A DNA stretch of 64,000 nucleotides, from positions 1 through 64,000 of the forward strand of contig JBNKKR010000003.1 in NCBI GenBank assembly GCA_050291935.1. The letters are read 5' to 3'. Below, piece after piece: positions 28,001 through 34,368 of this stretch (positions within the stretch are counted from its first letter, which is position 1; each line of letters opens with the position of its first letter). The notes under the pieces were generated by a model. The model did not search any database and was not told the origin of the DNA. It saw nothing but the letters and a program-made list of their open reading frames with translations. The DNA is from Desulfocapsa sp050291935. GTDB taxonomy: Bacteria; Desulfobacterota; Desulfobulbia; Desulfobulbales; Desulfocapsaceae. Both the position numbers and the translations under genes were made by a program.

Positions 28001-28698
28001 CCCTCTTCAGACAGGGCAGAGCCGATAATGCCCAGTTGCTCCCGGTACTCTTCCAGGTTATCACTTGTAATAGTGTCTTCACCAAGAACGACTGAGCTTT
28101 CACTACCATGGGAAATAACATAAATGGCATCAATGTCACTATGGTCAGCCAACGCATCAACCATTTGTGTAACCTCATCTCCATCACCATTGAGAAGCAC
28201 CACTTCAATATCCGAGTCCAAACCATCTACCAGGGTTTCATAATCCTCTACCGTGGTATCTACAAAAACAATTTCCTCATCACTTTCTTCATTAAAATCC
28301 TGGACGATAGTCGTGTCAGTAGCATCCGTTACAACCGTATCTTCGTCTGTCTCTGCGGTGGTTTCATCAGAAAAATCTTCTTCATTACCTGTACTTTCGC
28401 TGACAACTTCTTCGCTCTCTTTATTCGACTCGGTTTGCCCATTGGTTTCGTCGCTGGTAGTATTGGCTGCCTCAACAGTTTGTTCGTTGGCATCGCTATT
28501 CGTATCGTCAGTGGCAGCAGTTTCATCGCCATTTTGCGCAATGGCTTCCGAATCAACTGAGGGTTGCTCCGTTGTATGATCGACAATCTCCACCCCAGTG
28601 GCAACAGCAGCACCATCAAACATGAACCTCGGCTCCAGCATAATGGCAAGGGGAGCGATACGGGAGGAAAAATTCCTATTCTGTTGCATAGTGTTCAT
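22030..28698 (-). CDS. Giant DUF4347 cadherin-like adhesin
   Basis: A 2,222-residue secreted protein. The start ATG 28698 has GGAGGA just upstream; in-frame codons further up overlap the sulfotransferase gene and are not used. Order: LEPRFMFDGA motif (21-30); acidic Ser/Thr/Glu linker; DUF4347 domain (about 143-285) with VISHGS (His197) and LLYGCEIAS (Cys240); a ~200-residue beta domain; then roughly ten ~100-160-residue cadherin/VCBS-like repeats with many NDxPT linkers; and a ~230-residue non-repeat C-terminus. No RTX GGxGxD nonapeptides and no classical signal peptide are visible. Some repeats are nearly identical. Probably a cell-surface adhesin exported by the adaptor/TolC genes of the same operon. 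Confidence 0.88.
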   Translation of the reverse strand: MNTMQQNRNFSSRIAPLAIMLEPRFMFDGAAVATGVEIVDHTTEQPSVDSEAIAQNGDETAATDDTNSDANEQTVEAANTTSDETNGQTESNKESEEVVSESTGNEEDFSDETTAETDEDTVVTDATDTTIVQDFNEESDEEIVFVDTTVEDYETLVDGLDSDIEVVLLNGDGDEVTQMVDALADHSDIDAIYVISHGSESSVVLGEDTITSDNLEEYREQLGIIGSALSEEGDILLYGCEIASGGGRDFIDDLAEMTGADIAASDDLTGHAELGGDWDLEIATGSIESETPFNDQALKEFSHLLSFTGIIDFTDTADVSDEGGDTPADDFVYIIGASDEFTLKINGVDAGVEFYDAYDEVAVGYGASYYESSASIYFTNGESFTANSITLAYEWSTHAARTFRIEANNGDYATFFIPYDDQSSRVVDLSGFTAGITSLTLSRNDAGTFKYIYIKEIDISNVSSNSAPTITNLNGDSLSYSEGDSATLIDQGTAATVTDGDSADFDGGNLTVTISSGEDAAEDVLSLNTLGSVSLAGTTAGSNVSVSGTVIGTLDNDIAAGNDLVISFNSNATASTAQTLAQAVTYQNTDTDNPTTGARTIRLTVNDGDGGTSSNNDVTVTVSGVNDDPTITGLPSDITVTEDTASNVDLSAATLSDVDSTDADFTLTITAGAGTLTANTGGGVTVSNSGSSAITLTGTASNIDSFLNTASNVQYTGASNVNGNDATTLTITANDQDGSGDVSLGTVNVDITAVNDEPTLSSTGSNPSFIEGGSAVTLFSGTAVSTVEVGQNITSMKLTTTNVASGSNEFLVIDGTSVALTDSNSGTTGASSFNYAVSVSGGTATVTITKTDTTTNYQTLVNGLQYSNNQSDVNSNDRVVTITELVDSGANGGADDNTAALAVASTVSMTNVNDEPTLTATGSNPTFTEGGAAASLFTGTAIDTVESGQNIGELIFTVTNVNDGADESVSVDGTNVALTDSNSGTTAASSFNYLVAVVGTTATVTITKNDSSTNYQTLIDGLAYANANDTPNTSNRVVTITSVKDDGGTANSGDDTNASLSVTSTVAITATNDEPTLIATGSSPSFIEGGSAVTLFSGTAVSTIESGQNITSMKLTTTNVESGANEFLVIDGTSVALTDSNSGTTGASSFNYAVSVSGGTATVTITKTDTTANYQTLVNGLQYSNNQSDVNSNDRVVTITELVDSGANGGADDNTAALAVASTVSMTNVNDEPTLTATGSNPTFTEGGAAASLFTGTAIDTIESTQNIAELIFTVTNVNDGAAESVSVDGTSVALTDSNNGTTGASSFNYSVAVVGSTATVTITKNDSSGNYQTLVNGLAYSNSSDDPTTSNRVVTLTSVKDNGGTANGGDDTNASLSVASTVTVAAVNDTPTISNLDGDSVSFSIGGSAVSLDSGTALSLADLDSANFDGGNVTVSITANKQAAEDQLQVVSSGNITVSGTIITHSDSGGVDIGTVSGNNQSTNELIVTLNANATVARVEDLLDALRYYDSDSATTNTSARTLTITVDDGDGGSSTSASQDVTVNLVRAPIIDLDGDDSTGATNGGYAGSFTEGGGAVAVADSDSSISDDGTFKSLTVTLTNRPDGASESLASTYGSGAQTVNGEAVTIAAYNSGTGVLTITVDDISTDDTTMQMLMESIRYDNSSENPDTTDRTISFSATDNDDNAGSSVNSVISVSGVNDNPTLTGLPSDITVTEDTASNVDLSAATLADVDSTGSDFTLTITAGAGTLTAGSGGGVTVSNSGSSALTLTGTVSNIDTFLDTASNIQYTGTANTNGNDADTLTLTANDQDGSGNVSLGTVNVDITNVDDEPTLTATGDNPNFVLGGSAVSLFSSATISTIEAGQNITQMVFTVTNVSGAGADEFVTLDGTDVALSDGNSGVTGVNTFGYNVSLAGGTATVTIAKSDTALNYQTLVDGIAYSTTLTALDGNDRVATITSLTDNGSNVGSNDNVNATLSVSSTVVLSVQATPAPSVQPQVYLNVPVSDGTQHTPDGSAPLPESSGENVSGQEQWFYNPPERSTTGGGEGNTSSFTQRETSLLDGTTIGQQLGAFGSIIDPDMMDDPSMGIGLPNLVRNAVFGNEIFLDRFYGVELQGNAFGESEPGTLGSGIDDCLHDENGICTESDFDYILGMEGFDGDHPQENQVVSQDDRAPALYDELHTILGKPSFSRQLVDAALQQEDARWGALAGVLMQPTSEVA
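24530..26435 (-). repeat. Two tandem copies of a 951-bp supra-repeat in the adhesin gene
   Basis: Within the adhesin gene two related modules of about 158 residues alternate A-B-A-B. The same DNA motif (CACCCTCAGTAAAGGTCGGG-type) recurs at 24957 and 25908, a period of 951 bp (317 codons) with only scattered differences. This indicates recent duplication and a site for copy-number change. Boundaries are approximate. A second duplicated module (LPSDITVTEDTASNVDLSAA) occurs near 23,200-23,600 and 26,430-26,830. Confidence 0.75.
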
Positions 28699-28720
28699 AA
28701 CGATTCCTCCTTTGATCTTC

Positions 28721-29560
28721 TTAGGACGATTTTTCCTGCTGGTCAATGGTGATAACATTGGCGCGGCTGGCTTTAAGATCACGCCAGAAATCCATATTTT
28801 TAAACTTCTCAAATAAATCAGGTGGCAAGATCGTCTTCCTCGGCTCAAAGCGTACAACGGGCCTAACCCGGTGCAGCCCTTTCATTCCCAACGCCTGGTC
28901 AAATTCTTCAGCATCATATTCCACATTTTCAAAATCGTGACCATCGTACCAGGGTTCTTCAATAAAATCATAAATCAAGCGCAATACCTTTTCAGGCACA
29001 CGGGCCAGTAATTCATAATCAACAATCAGTAGTGATTCGGCTTGCTCACCGTAATACGCCTCCTTAAGTGCAGTCCATGGGAAGCCCACAAGTCGGTTTG
29101 AGCGGGCCAACGCTTCTACTCTTGCATAGACTGTCGCACGACCATCTGCAGGAAACAGACGCGTGTTTTCAAAAGGATTAGAACGATAGAGTCGTTCAAT
29201 ACTATCCATAATCCATGGTACATCACGCACACAGGCTATGGTTTTCGATTTGGGAAACAACTCATGGATCAAAGGCATTCGAGCACACCATCCACGGTTG
29301 GTATCGAAGATAACTTGTTTATCCACAGCCCAAGAATAATAGGCGTCAAACAGGGCACGAAGAACAATGGGACGCTGCTTCTCATCCATCATCAAAGAGA
29401 CTTCAGAGCCAGTACTCATAATATCTAAATTGGCTGTGACCAGAGAATGCAAGCCGCTTGACATATCCGCGTGGAATCGTGGATTTTGGCGTAAAAGAGC
29501 ACCCAGCAGAGTGGAACCAGAACGGGGAAGCCCGGAAATAAAATGTAATCCTCTACCCAT
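28721..29560 (-). CDS. Sulfotransferase-family protein
   Basis: A 279-residue protein, start ATG 29560 with AAAGGAAAG upstream. The PAPS 5'-phosphosulfate loop is FISGLPRSGSTLLGALL (GLPRSGST at 10-17). The 3'-phosphate region fits ACVRDVPWIMDSIERLYRSN. The fold is the P-loop sulfotransferase type, giving transfer of sulfate from PAPS to a hydroxyl or amine. It is the first gene of the operon, 22 bp before the giant adhesin, so the adhesin or a linked glycan is a plausible acceptor (inference). Members of this family also sulfate small molecules or tyrosine; the acceptor cannot be read from sequence. Confidence 0.82.
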   Translation of the reverse strand: MGRGLHFISGLPRSGSTLLGALLRQNPRFHADMSSGLHSLVTANLDIMSTGSEVSLMMDEKQRPIVLRALFDAYYSWAVDKQVIFDTNRGWCARMPLIHELFPKSKTIACVRDVPWIMDSIERLYRSNPFENTRLFPADGRATVYARVEALARSNRLVGFPWTALKEAYYGEQAESLLIVDYELLARVPEKVLRLIYDFIEEPWYDGHDFENVEYDAEEFDQALGMKGLHRVRPVVRFEPRKTILPPDLFEKFKNMDFWRDLKASRANVITIDQQEKSS

Positions 29561-29611
29561 TGCGATACTTTCCTTTGTATTGACGGAAGAGTAACAACAT
29601 TTCATGCCCAC

Positions 29612-30037
29612 CGGGTGACAATAAAGCAGTCCTCAACCATTCGTTCTGAAAAAGACCAACGCTGCAATCTATCAAAAAAAACACCCTCTATTATTCAGGA
29701 TATAGTTTTAAAAAATATTATACAAGATATTTTAGCCACTTTCTGTCTTCAAAAATAGTTCATCCCTCCAAGCACGTAGTCCACAAACCGCATCAAAACA
29801 TATTTGGCAATACTATCTGCATGTTACTTGTTTTCTGATAGCCGGAGCCATCAGCAACCCAACACGCAAGCTTAGTTTTTTTATTCTCCAAATGGATACG
29901 ATATTTTTCAACTACATGGGTAACGAGTTGAAAGAACAGTTTGCAGACTCAATACTTATTGACTTTCTGCAAACTGACAACTCTTTAGTAACTTACAGAT
30001 GATTTTCTTGCTCTTTTGGCAGAATCGCTGTGAACTG
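29612..30037. other. 426-bp intergenic region upstream of the adhesin operon
   Basis: AT-rich, with no open frame worth calling. It should hold the promoter of the sulfotransferase-adhesin operon, but no convincing -10/-35 or sigma-54 pair was found. The hairpin AGTTTGCAGA (29938-29947) / TCTGCAAACT (29966-29975) is a perfect 10-bp inverted repeat, extended outward by GAGTTG and CAACTC. It has no T-run, so a terminator is not supported. Confidence 0.5.
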
Positions 30038-30430
30038 CTACACTTCTTCTTTCTTGTCTCCCAACCAAATTCTACAATAAGAAACCGTCAAAAAAAGCTC
30101 CACCGTCATCGGTAATAGTATTCCCGCCCCGGCAAACCCTCGAAGAAATTCAAAAAGTCCAAGAACGAAAAAGCCAAGCATTGATATTCCAATCCCCATT
30201 GAAATTGCCTGTCTGGATGCGGAAGGTTGTTCATTTCTGGTAAGAAAGGCGATTACAGCATAGCCGACAAAGAACATGGCAGCTCTTCTGGAAATAAAAT
30301 AGGCTGATACATCCCCGGACACACCAAAAAGATAAAAAATCGGTTCAGGAATCAACAAGAGGAAAACAGCAAGCGTACTACACAAACCGGTGGTTATTGC
30401 ACTTAGCGTTTTGTAACTAGTCGTTTTCAT
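30038..30430 (-). CDS. Small membrane protein of unknown function
   Basis: About 130 residues from ATG 30430 (an upstream in-frame ATG at 30457 overlaps the SPFH gene end). Four hydrophobic helices are visible: TTGLCSTLAVFLLLIPEPIF, RAAMFFVGYAVIAFLT, ISMLGFFVLGLFEFLRG and ILLPMTVELFLTVSY. No domain recognised. It starts 30 bp after the stop of the SPFH gene on the same strand and may belong to that operon. Confidence 0.6.
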   Translation of the reverse strand: MKTTSYKTLSAITTGLCSTLAVFLLLIPEPIFYLFGVSGDVSAYFISRRAAMFFVGYAVIAFLTRNEQPSASRQAISMGIGISMLGFFVLGLFEFLRGFAGAGILLPMTVELFLTVSYCRIWLGDKKEEV

Positions 30431-30460
30431 AATCCATGTTTTGGGGTGGTATGACAAAAA

Positions 30461-31318
30461 CTATTTGCCCATACCTCCCATAATTCCACGAACCGCCGCC
30501 GGAATATCCGCAGGCAGAACAATGGTCTTGCCATTCTCACTGGTCGAGATCGCTTTAATGCTTTCAATATATTTTTCCCCGAGCAGATACATAACAGGTA
30601 GCTCCTGATCATTGATGGCCGTGGCTACTTTTTCAATGGCCCGCTGGCTGGCTTCAGCGAGAACAATTTTTGCCTGGGCGTCACGTTTAGAGGCCTCAAA
30701 TCGCCCATCCGCCTCTAAGATAGTGGCCTGTTTTTCACCATCCGCTCTGGTTACTGTTGCCCGTCTTTGGCGTTCTGCTGCGGCCTGCTCTTCCATGGCT
30801 GATTGCATGGTGGAACTGGGATTAATATCTTGAATCTCAACGGTCTTCAACGTTATACCCCAATCAGAAATATCATCTGAAATTGAGGTCTTCAGTTTGG
30901 CCTTAATCACCTCTCTGCTCGACAATGCATCGTCAAGTTGCATCTCACCAACAATGGAACGAAGGGATGTCTGCACCAGGTTTTGAATGGCGATAATATA
31001 ATTCTCAACGCCATAGACGGCCTTTTCCGGATGGACAATATTGATAAAGGCCACCGCATTGGCAACAATAACAACATTGTCCATGGTGATAACTTCCTGA
31101 CTTGGGATATCAAGGACGATATCTTTGGTTGTCACCTTATAGGCGACTGTATCAAAGAAGGGGATAATGATGTTCAAACCCGGGGAGAGTGTTTTATGGT
31201 ATTTACCAAGCCGCTGTACCACCCACTTCGACCCTTGCGGAACAAGGCGCACGCCCTTTGCAATGGTCAAGAAAACAAGCATCAAAAAAACAACTGTTAC
31301 AAAGACTCCAAATTGCAT
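30461..31318 (-). CDS. SPFH/stomatin-family membrane protein (QmcA-like)
   Basis: A 285-residue stomatin-like protein, start ATG 31318 with GGAGGTG upstream. An N-terminal transmembrane helix (FVTVVFLMLVFLTIAKG) is followed by the SPFH domain (GVRLVPQGSKWVVQRLGKYH, then PSQEVITMDNVVIVANAVAF). A helical region rich in EEQAAAERQRRATVTRADGE comes next, and then the C-terminus. Such proteins form large oligomeric cages in the inner membrane linked to membrane quality control. The NfeD gene directly upstream is the usual partner. Confidence 0.92.
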   Translation of the reverse strand: MQFGVFVTVVFLMLVFLTIAKGVRLVPQGSKWVVQRLGKYHKTLSPGLNIIIPFFDTVAYKVTTKDIVLDIPSQEVITMDNVVIVANAVAFINIVHPEKAVYGVENYIIAIQNLVQTSLRSIVGEMQLDDALSSREVIKAKLKTSISDDISDWGITLKTVEIQDINPSSTMQSAMEEQAAAERQRRATVTRADGEKQATILEADGRFEASKRDAQAKIVLAEASQRAIEKVATAINDQELPVMYLLGEKYIESIKAISTSENGKTIVLPADIPAAVRGIMGGMGK

Positions 31319-31344
31319 AGCTACACCTCCATATGAAAATGATA

Positions 31345-31803
31345 TCAATTTCCTTTTAAGCGAACGACAAGGGTGTTCCCTGAGATATCAACAACTTCCA
31401 CCCGGTCTCCGATATGACATTCTTCACTGCAAATAAATTCCCATTCATCGGCGCCAAGGAGTGGTAAAGCAAAGCGAACCATGCCCCGGACACTATCTTG
31501 CGGAATCTTAATGACGATTCCTGTTTCCCCGATCACTGCCTCTTTGGATATTCCCGCCTTTGTCCGATCGATCATTGTCGGTTTGAAATATATAAACCAG
31601 AGGGCAGTAAAGCCAATGCTGCCCAATGCCCAACAGATAATCTGAATACTTGGTGACATTGATGGAACCAGATAGAGGATCAGTGAGACAAGCGCTGCGG
31701 ACAAGCCAAACCAGAACAGAGTAAAACTGGGGACAACCATCTCCGCCGCAATAAGGAGCATAGCTAACACCAGCCAGTACCACCAGGTAATTGTAAACGC
31801 CAT
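31345..31803 (-). CDS. nfeD: NfeD-family membrane protein
   Basis: A 152-residue short-form NfeD. Membrane helices WYWLVLAMLLIAAEMVV and FTLFWFGLSAALVSLILYL precede a C-terminal OB-fold (IGETGIVIKIPQDSVRGMVR, IGDRVEVVDISGNTLVVR). It lacks the ClpP-like protease domain of long NfeD proteins. It lies 26 bp upstream of the stomatin-like gene, the conserved order for this pair. Confidence 0.92.
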   Translation of the reverse strand: MAFTITWWYWLVLAMLLIAAEMVVPSFTLFWFGLSAALVSLILYLVPSMSPSIQIICWALGSIGFTALWFIYFKPTMIDRTKAGISKEAVIGETGIVIKIPQDSVRGMVRFALPLLGADEWEFICSEECHIGDRVEVVDISGNTLVVRLKGN

Positions 31804-31857
31804 ATTTCCCTCGCTATTTGGAAACGATATGATTACAGACGCAACACGGACAGTCTC

Positions 31858-32166
31858 CTAGCCGTCTGAGTTTACGGCTTTGTTCGGCCGCTGTTTATCA
31901 ACAAGACTACCATGGACATAGCGATGAAGGATACTTGTCATTAATGTTTGGTATGGAATAGCATTTTCTACTGCAAGAGCCTGAATCTCTTCCAAATCCT
32001 TTGATGATATCCTGATATTGACTCTTTTGTCTTTTTTTAAAGTACTTCGGGCATACTTCTGATGTTTTTTAACTTCAGCCTTAAAATTGCTGACTCGTCT
32101 CCATTCACCACGATCGAATGAATCAAGAATATCCTTTTCTTCTTTATCAAGTTTTATCTTGCTCAT
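31858..32166 (-). CDS. CopG/BrnA-like ribbon-helix-helix antitoxin
   Basis: A 102-residue protein. The central part KKDKRVNIRISSKDLEEIQA is the ribbon and first helix of a CopG-type DNA-binding fold. The following segment (IPYQTLMTSILHRYVHGSL) is the classical antitoxin tail. AGGAGG precedes the ATG at 32166, which overlaps the toxin end by 20 bp. The final residues RPNKAVNSDG resemble the tail seen on proteins that read into attC-like repeats. It should neutralise the upstream toxin and repress the operon. Confidence 0.8.
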   Translation of the reverse strand: MSKIKLDKEEKDILDSFDRGEWRRVSNFKAEVKKHQKYARSTLKKDKRVNIRISSKDLEEIQALAVENAIPYQTLMTSILHRYVHGSLVDKQRPNKAVNSDG

Positions 32167-32440
32167 TTTTGCCTCCTAAATACTCTCGTGTTGCCTTCCG
32201 ACTCGGGATAATTGTTTTTAAAAATTTGCCCTCTGAAGACTCAACAAAAGGGACAAGATAGACATACTCGTTTATTTCAACGATAATAATCTGCTGACCG
32301 GGATACTTATCCTGAGCAGGATGATCCACCAAATCCAACACGTCACCACGCTCAATATGCAATATAATTTGCTCAAAGCTGACCCCACGTTCAGCTTTGA
32401 GCTTCTCATTTTTCAGGTTATCCCATTTGTAATAATCCAT
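32147..32440 (-). CDS. BrnT-like toxin
   Basis: About 97 residues from ATG 32440 (MDYYKWDNLKNEKLKAERG). The motif of a 'K..KN..L..ERGVSFE' helix followed by a strand-rich body with YLVPFVESSEGKFLKTIIPS resembles the BrnT/RelE-like toxin group, which inhibits translation by RNA cleavage. The gene sits directly before the CopG-type antitoxin and overlaps it, the BrnT-BrnA order. The match is by motif pattern and context only. Confidence 0.72.
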   Translation of the reverse strand: MDYYKWDNLKNEKLKAERGVSFEQIILHIERGDVLDLVDHPAQDKYPGQQIIIVEINEYVYLVPFVESSEGKFLKTIIPSRKATREYLGGKNEQDKT

Positions 32441-32569
32441 TCTTATCCAATTATCACCTCGTGTGCCTTTTGTCAACACAACTACAGGTAAGCGTTATAC
32501 CAAACACCTGCTTCAGAGTGTTTGTTGGCATAGCGTGGCGTAAAATCTGGTATCCCATTTTTCAAACAG

Positions 32570-32914
32570 TTATTTCTTTATCACCGACTGATCTTTTTCG
32601 GCCATGATCTCTGCGTATTGTGCCACACCGACCTTAGAAATCAATCGAAGTGAGGCAACACGATCCGAACGAAAGAGAAAGGAGAAAATTTTCGACACAA
32701 AAGTGTTAAATTTAGAACAATTATTAGCATTACTCACTTCCTGACACTCTGCACAAGTAACATACCCCCTTTCTTTGGTACATACCCGAATTTTACACCA
32801 TGATGCTGCATGATTCTCAGCACATCCGGGACACTTCCCCTTTTTAAAACGATGACATGCCCCACAATAGATACCACAGGCGGAGACCAGCAACTCTTTT
32901 TCGTTCTGACTCAT
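32570..32914 (-). CDS. DUF3795-like Cys-rich protein
   Basis: A 114-residue protein with a metal-binding Cys pattern: ACGIYCGACHRFKKGKCPGC, then WCKIRVC, and VTCAECQE. This is the layout of DUF3795 proteins, expected to bind zinc or an iron-sulfur cluster. It overlaps the GyrI-like gene by ATGA and is the last gene of the WYL-GyrI-DUF3795 set. Function unknown. Confidence 0.78.
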   Translation of the reverse strand: MSQNEKELLVSACGIYCGACHRFKKGKCPGCAENHAASWCKIRVCTKERGYVTCAECQEVSNANNCSKFNTFVSKIFSFLFRSDRVASLRLISKVGVAQYAEIMAEKDQSVIKK

Positions 32915-33366
32915 AGCTCCTCCTTGATACCAATATAGATTTCCACTGTATCCTGGGTGGGATATTTTTCATAATCCGCAACAAAACTACGTTCAATGGT
33001 CTTGTTTTGCTCAAAATAATCCCAAATTTCCTGCCACAACGCAAACACCACACCCGGCATGGGGCCAGATTGAGAAAAACGCAAAAAGGGCCCCGTTGCA
33101 ATCTCAACCTCTTTGTCACTGAATCCGGCAACCTTTTTATCCAATCCAACAAGAACCGTATAAGGCCCCAGGTGATCAGATACATACTCTAAGTAGACGC
33201 CATAACAATATGCTCCATCCGCAACATCCAAACACTTGGCCGTAAGCCGCTGCCAAAGCTTACCGATCTTCCCGCTTTTCGGATCTAACTCTTGCTGCAA
33301 CGATGTTCTGGTGGATATCCCATATACCGTTATGCCACCAGCCGTTACTCTCTCACCATTTTTCAT
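32911..33366 (-). CDS. GyrI-like effector-binding protein
   Basis: A 151-residue single-domain protein of the GyrI/AraC effector-binding fold. Typical segments are GGITVYGISTRT, IGKLWQRL, YCYGVYLEYVSDHLGPYTVL and VFALWQEIWDYFEQ. Such stand-alone domains bind amphipathic or cationic small molecules. GGAGGT precedes the ATG. It follows a WYL regulator with 66 bp between them, a pairing also known for YobV-YobU of Bacillus. The ligand is unknown. Confidence 0.8.
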   Translation of the reverse strand: MKNGERVTAGGITVYGISTRTSLQQELDPKSGKIGKLWQRLTAKCLDVADGAYCYGVYLEYVSDHLGPYTVLVGLDKKVAGFSDKEVEIATGPFLRFSQSGPMPGVVFALWQEIWDYFEQNKTIERSFVADYEKYPTQDTVEIYIGIKEEL

Positions 33367-33424
33367 GATTTACCTCCGTATTTTTAAAAAGGTTACTTTA
33401 TGGCAATAGAATATACGGAGGGAA

Positions 33425-33440
33425 TGACACCCCTATGTCA
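33425..33440 (-). promoter_or_regulatory. Candidate operator before the GyrI-like gene
   Basis: TGACA-N6-TGTCA overlaps the stop codon of the WYL regulator gene and lies about 60 bp before the GyrI-like start, close to a TATATT -10-like box. Symmetry and position suggest the WYL regulator binds here. A different perfect inverted repeat, TTATGTC-N11-GACATAA, lies at 34474-34498 upstream of the regulator itself. Confidence 0.35.
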
Positions 33441-34368
33441 GGTTTATATACATATTTTGCATGGCCACACATTTTTTTTGAATCACTTTACGAACCCGAA
33501 GCGGTGAAAGCACTTCCACATCACTGCCAAAACTCAGAATAAATGAGTAAATCCAGTTATCTTCAGGCAGGCCAAAGGTGGCAATCAAACTCCCATCGTC
33601 TTGCTCTTGCAGTTGCCTGGAATCCAGGAAATCCTCAACCCGCACCCGTACACGGGAGGAAAAATGAAGAACAAGCTCAACGGATGGCCGGCTATCAACG
33701 GTTATTGAACTATTAAAATCTCCAAGATCACGACGAAGAAATGGATCTTGAGTTTTTATAAGGCTGCGCATCCGGGAAAGGCGAAACAGCCTGAACGCCT
33801 TTCTTTCCCTGCACCACCCCAGCATATACCAGGAAAAATTCTTTAATATCAGTCGGTGTGGCTCCACCAGTCGTTTACTCCTCTTCCCGGAAGCATCCGT
33901 ATAGCAAAAGCGCAATAGATGCGATTTCGCCACCGCTTCCTGAACCATTTTAACACCCTCTTGCAAACGTGTACTTTGACACCAGCCATCAATGTCAATC
34001 ACAAACGAGTCAGCGTATTCTTGATATATGGGTTCTTTTTCCTCAGGGATCAACACCTCAATTTTCTCGACAACCCTTTGCAAATCAGCGTTTTGCAAGG
34101 TCTTGTTTAGCCCTTTGAGAGTGGTGAGGATGGACAGCATATCCTCAAAACTAAGCAGTTGCTTACTCAATTTATAGTTTTCTGGAATGGCAAAGCCCCC
34201 AGCATATCCCTGCAATGAAATCACCGGAATTCCAGCATTGTTCAAGGCTTCAATATCACGATAGACGGTGCGTACTGAAATCTCAAATCGTTCGGCAAGC
34301 TCTTTTGCCGTTATCTTACGACGGTTTAACAGCAGTACAGTTGTAGCCAAGAGGCGATCAATTTTCAT
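33433..34368 (-). CDS. WYL-domain transcriptional regulator (YafY/YobV-like)
   Basis: A 311-residue regulator. The N-terminal winged HTH is MKIDRLLATTVLLLNRRKIT and ERFEISVRTVYRDIEALNNA. The central WYL domain carries LILKNFSWYMLGWCRERKAF followed by RLFRLSRM, and a WCX C-terminal domain ends the protein. WYL proteins sense small ligands or nucleic acid. The GyrI-like and DUF3795 genes follow on the same strand and are the likely targets. Confidence 0.9.
   Translation of the reverse strand: MKIDRLLATTVLLLNRRKITAKELAERFEISVRTVYRDIEALNNAGIPVISLQGYAGGFAIPENYKLSKQLLSFEDMLSILTTLKGLNKTLQNADLQRVVEKIEVLIPEEKEPIYQEYADSFVIDIDGWCQSTRLQEGVKMVQEAVAKSHLLRFCYTDASGKRSKRLVEPHRLILKNFSWYMLGWCRERKAFRLFRLSRMRSLIKTQDPFLRRDLGDFNSSITVDSRPSVELVLHFSSRVRVRVEDFLDSRQLQEQDDGSLIATFGLPEDNWIYSFILSFGSDVEVLSPLRVRKVIQKKCVAMQNMYINLT

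Noticed and set aside
22030..28698. Adhesin as a standard RTX type I substrate
   Set aside because: No GGxGxDxxx nonapeptide tracts were found in the C-terminal region, so the RTX label is not justified.
29780..29830. Sigma-54 promoter-like TTGGCA...TCTGCA upstream of the adhesin operon
   Set aside because: The GG-GC spacing is 11 instead of 10, and it lies on the plus strand, away from the operon direction.
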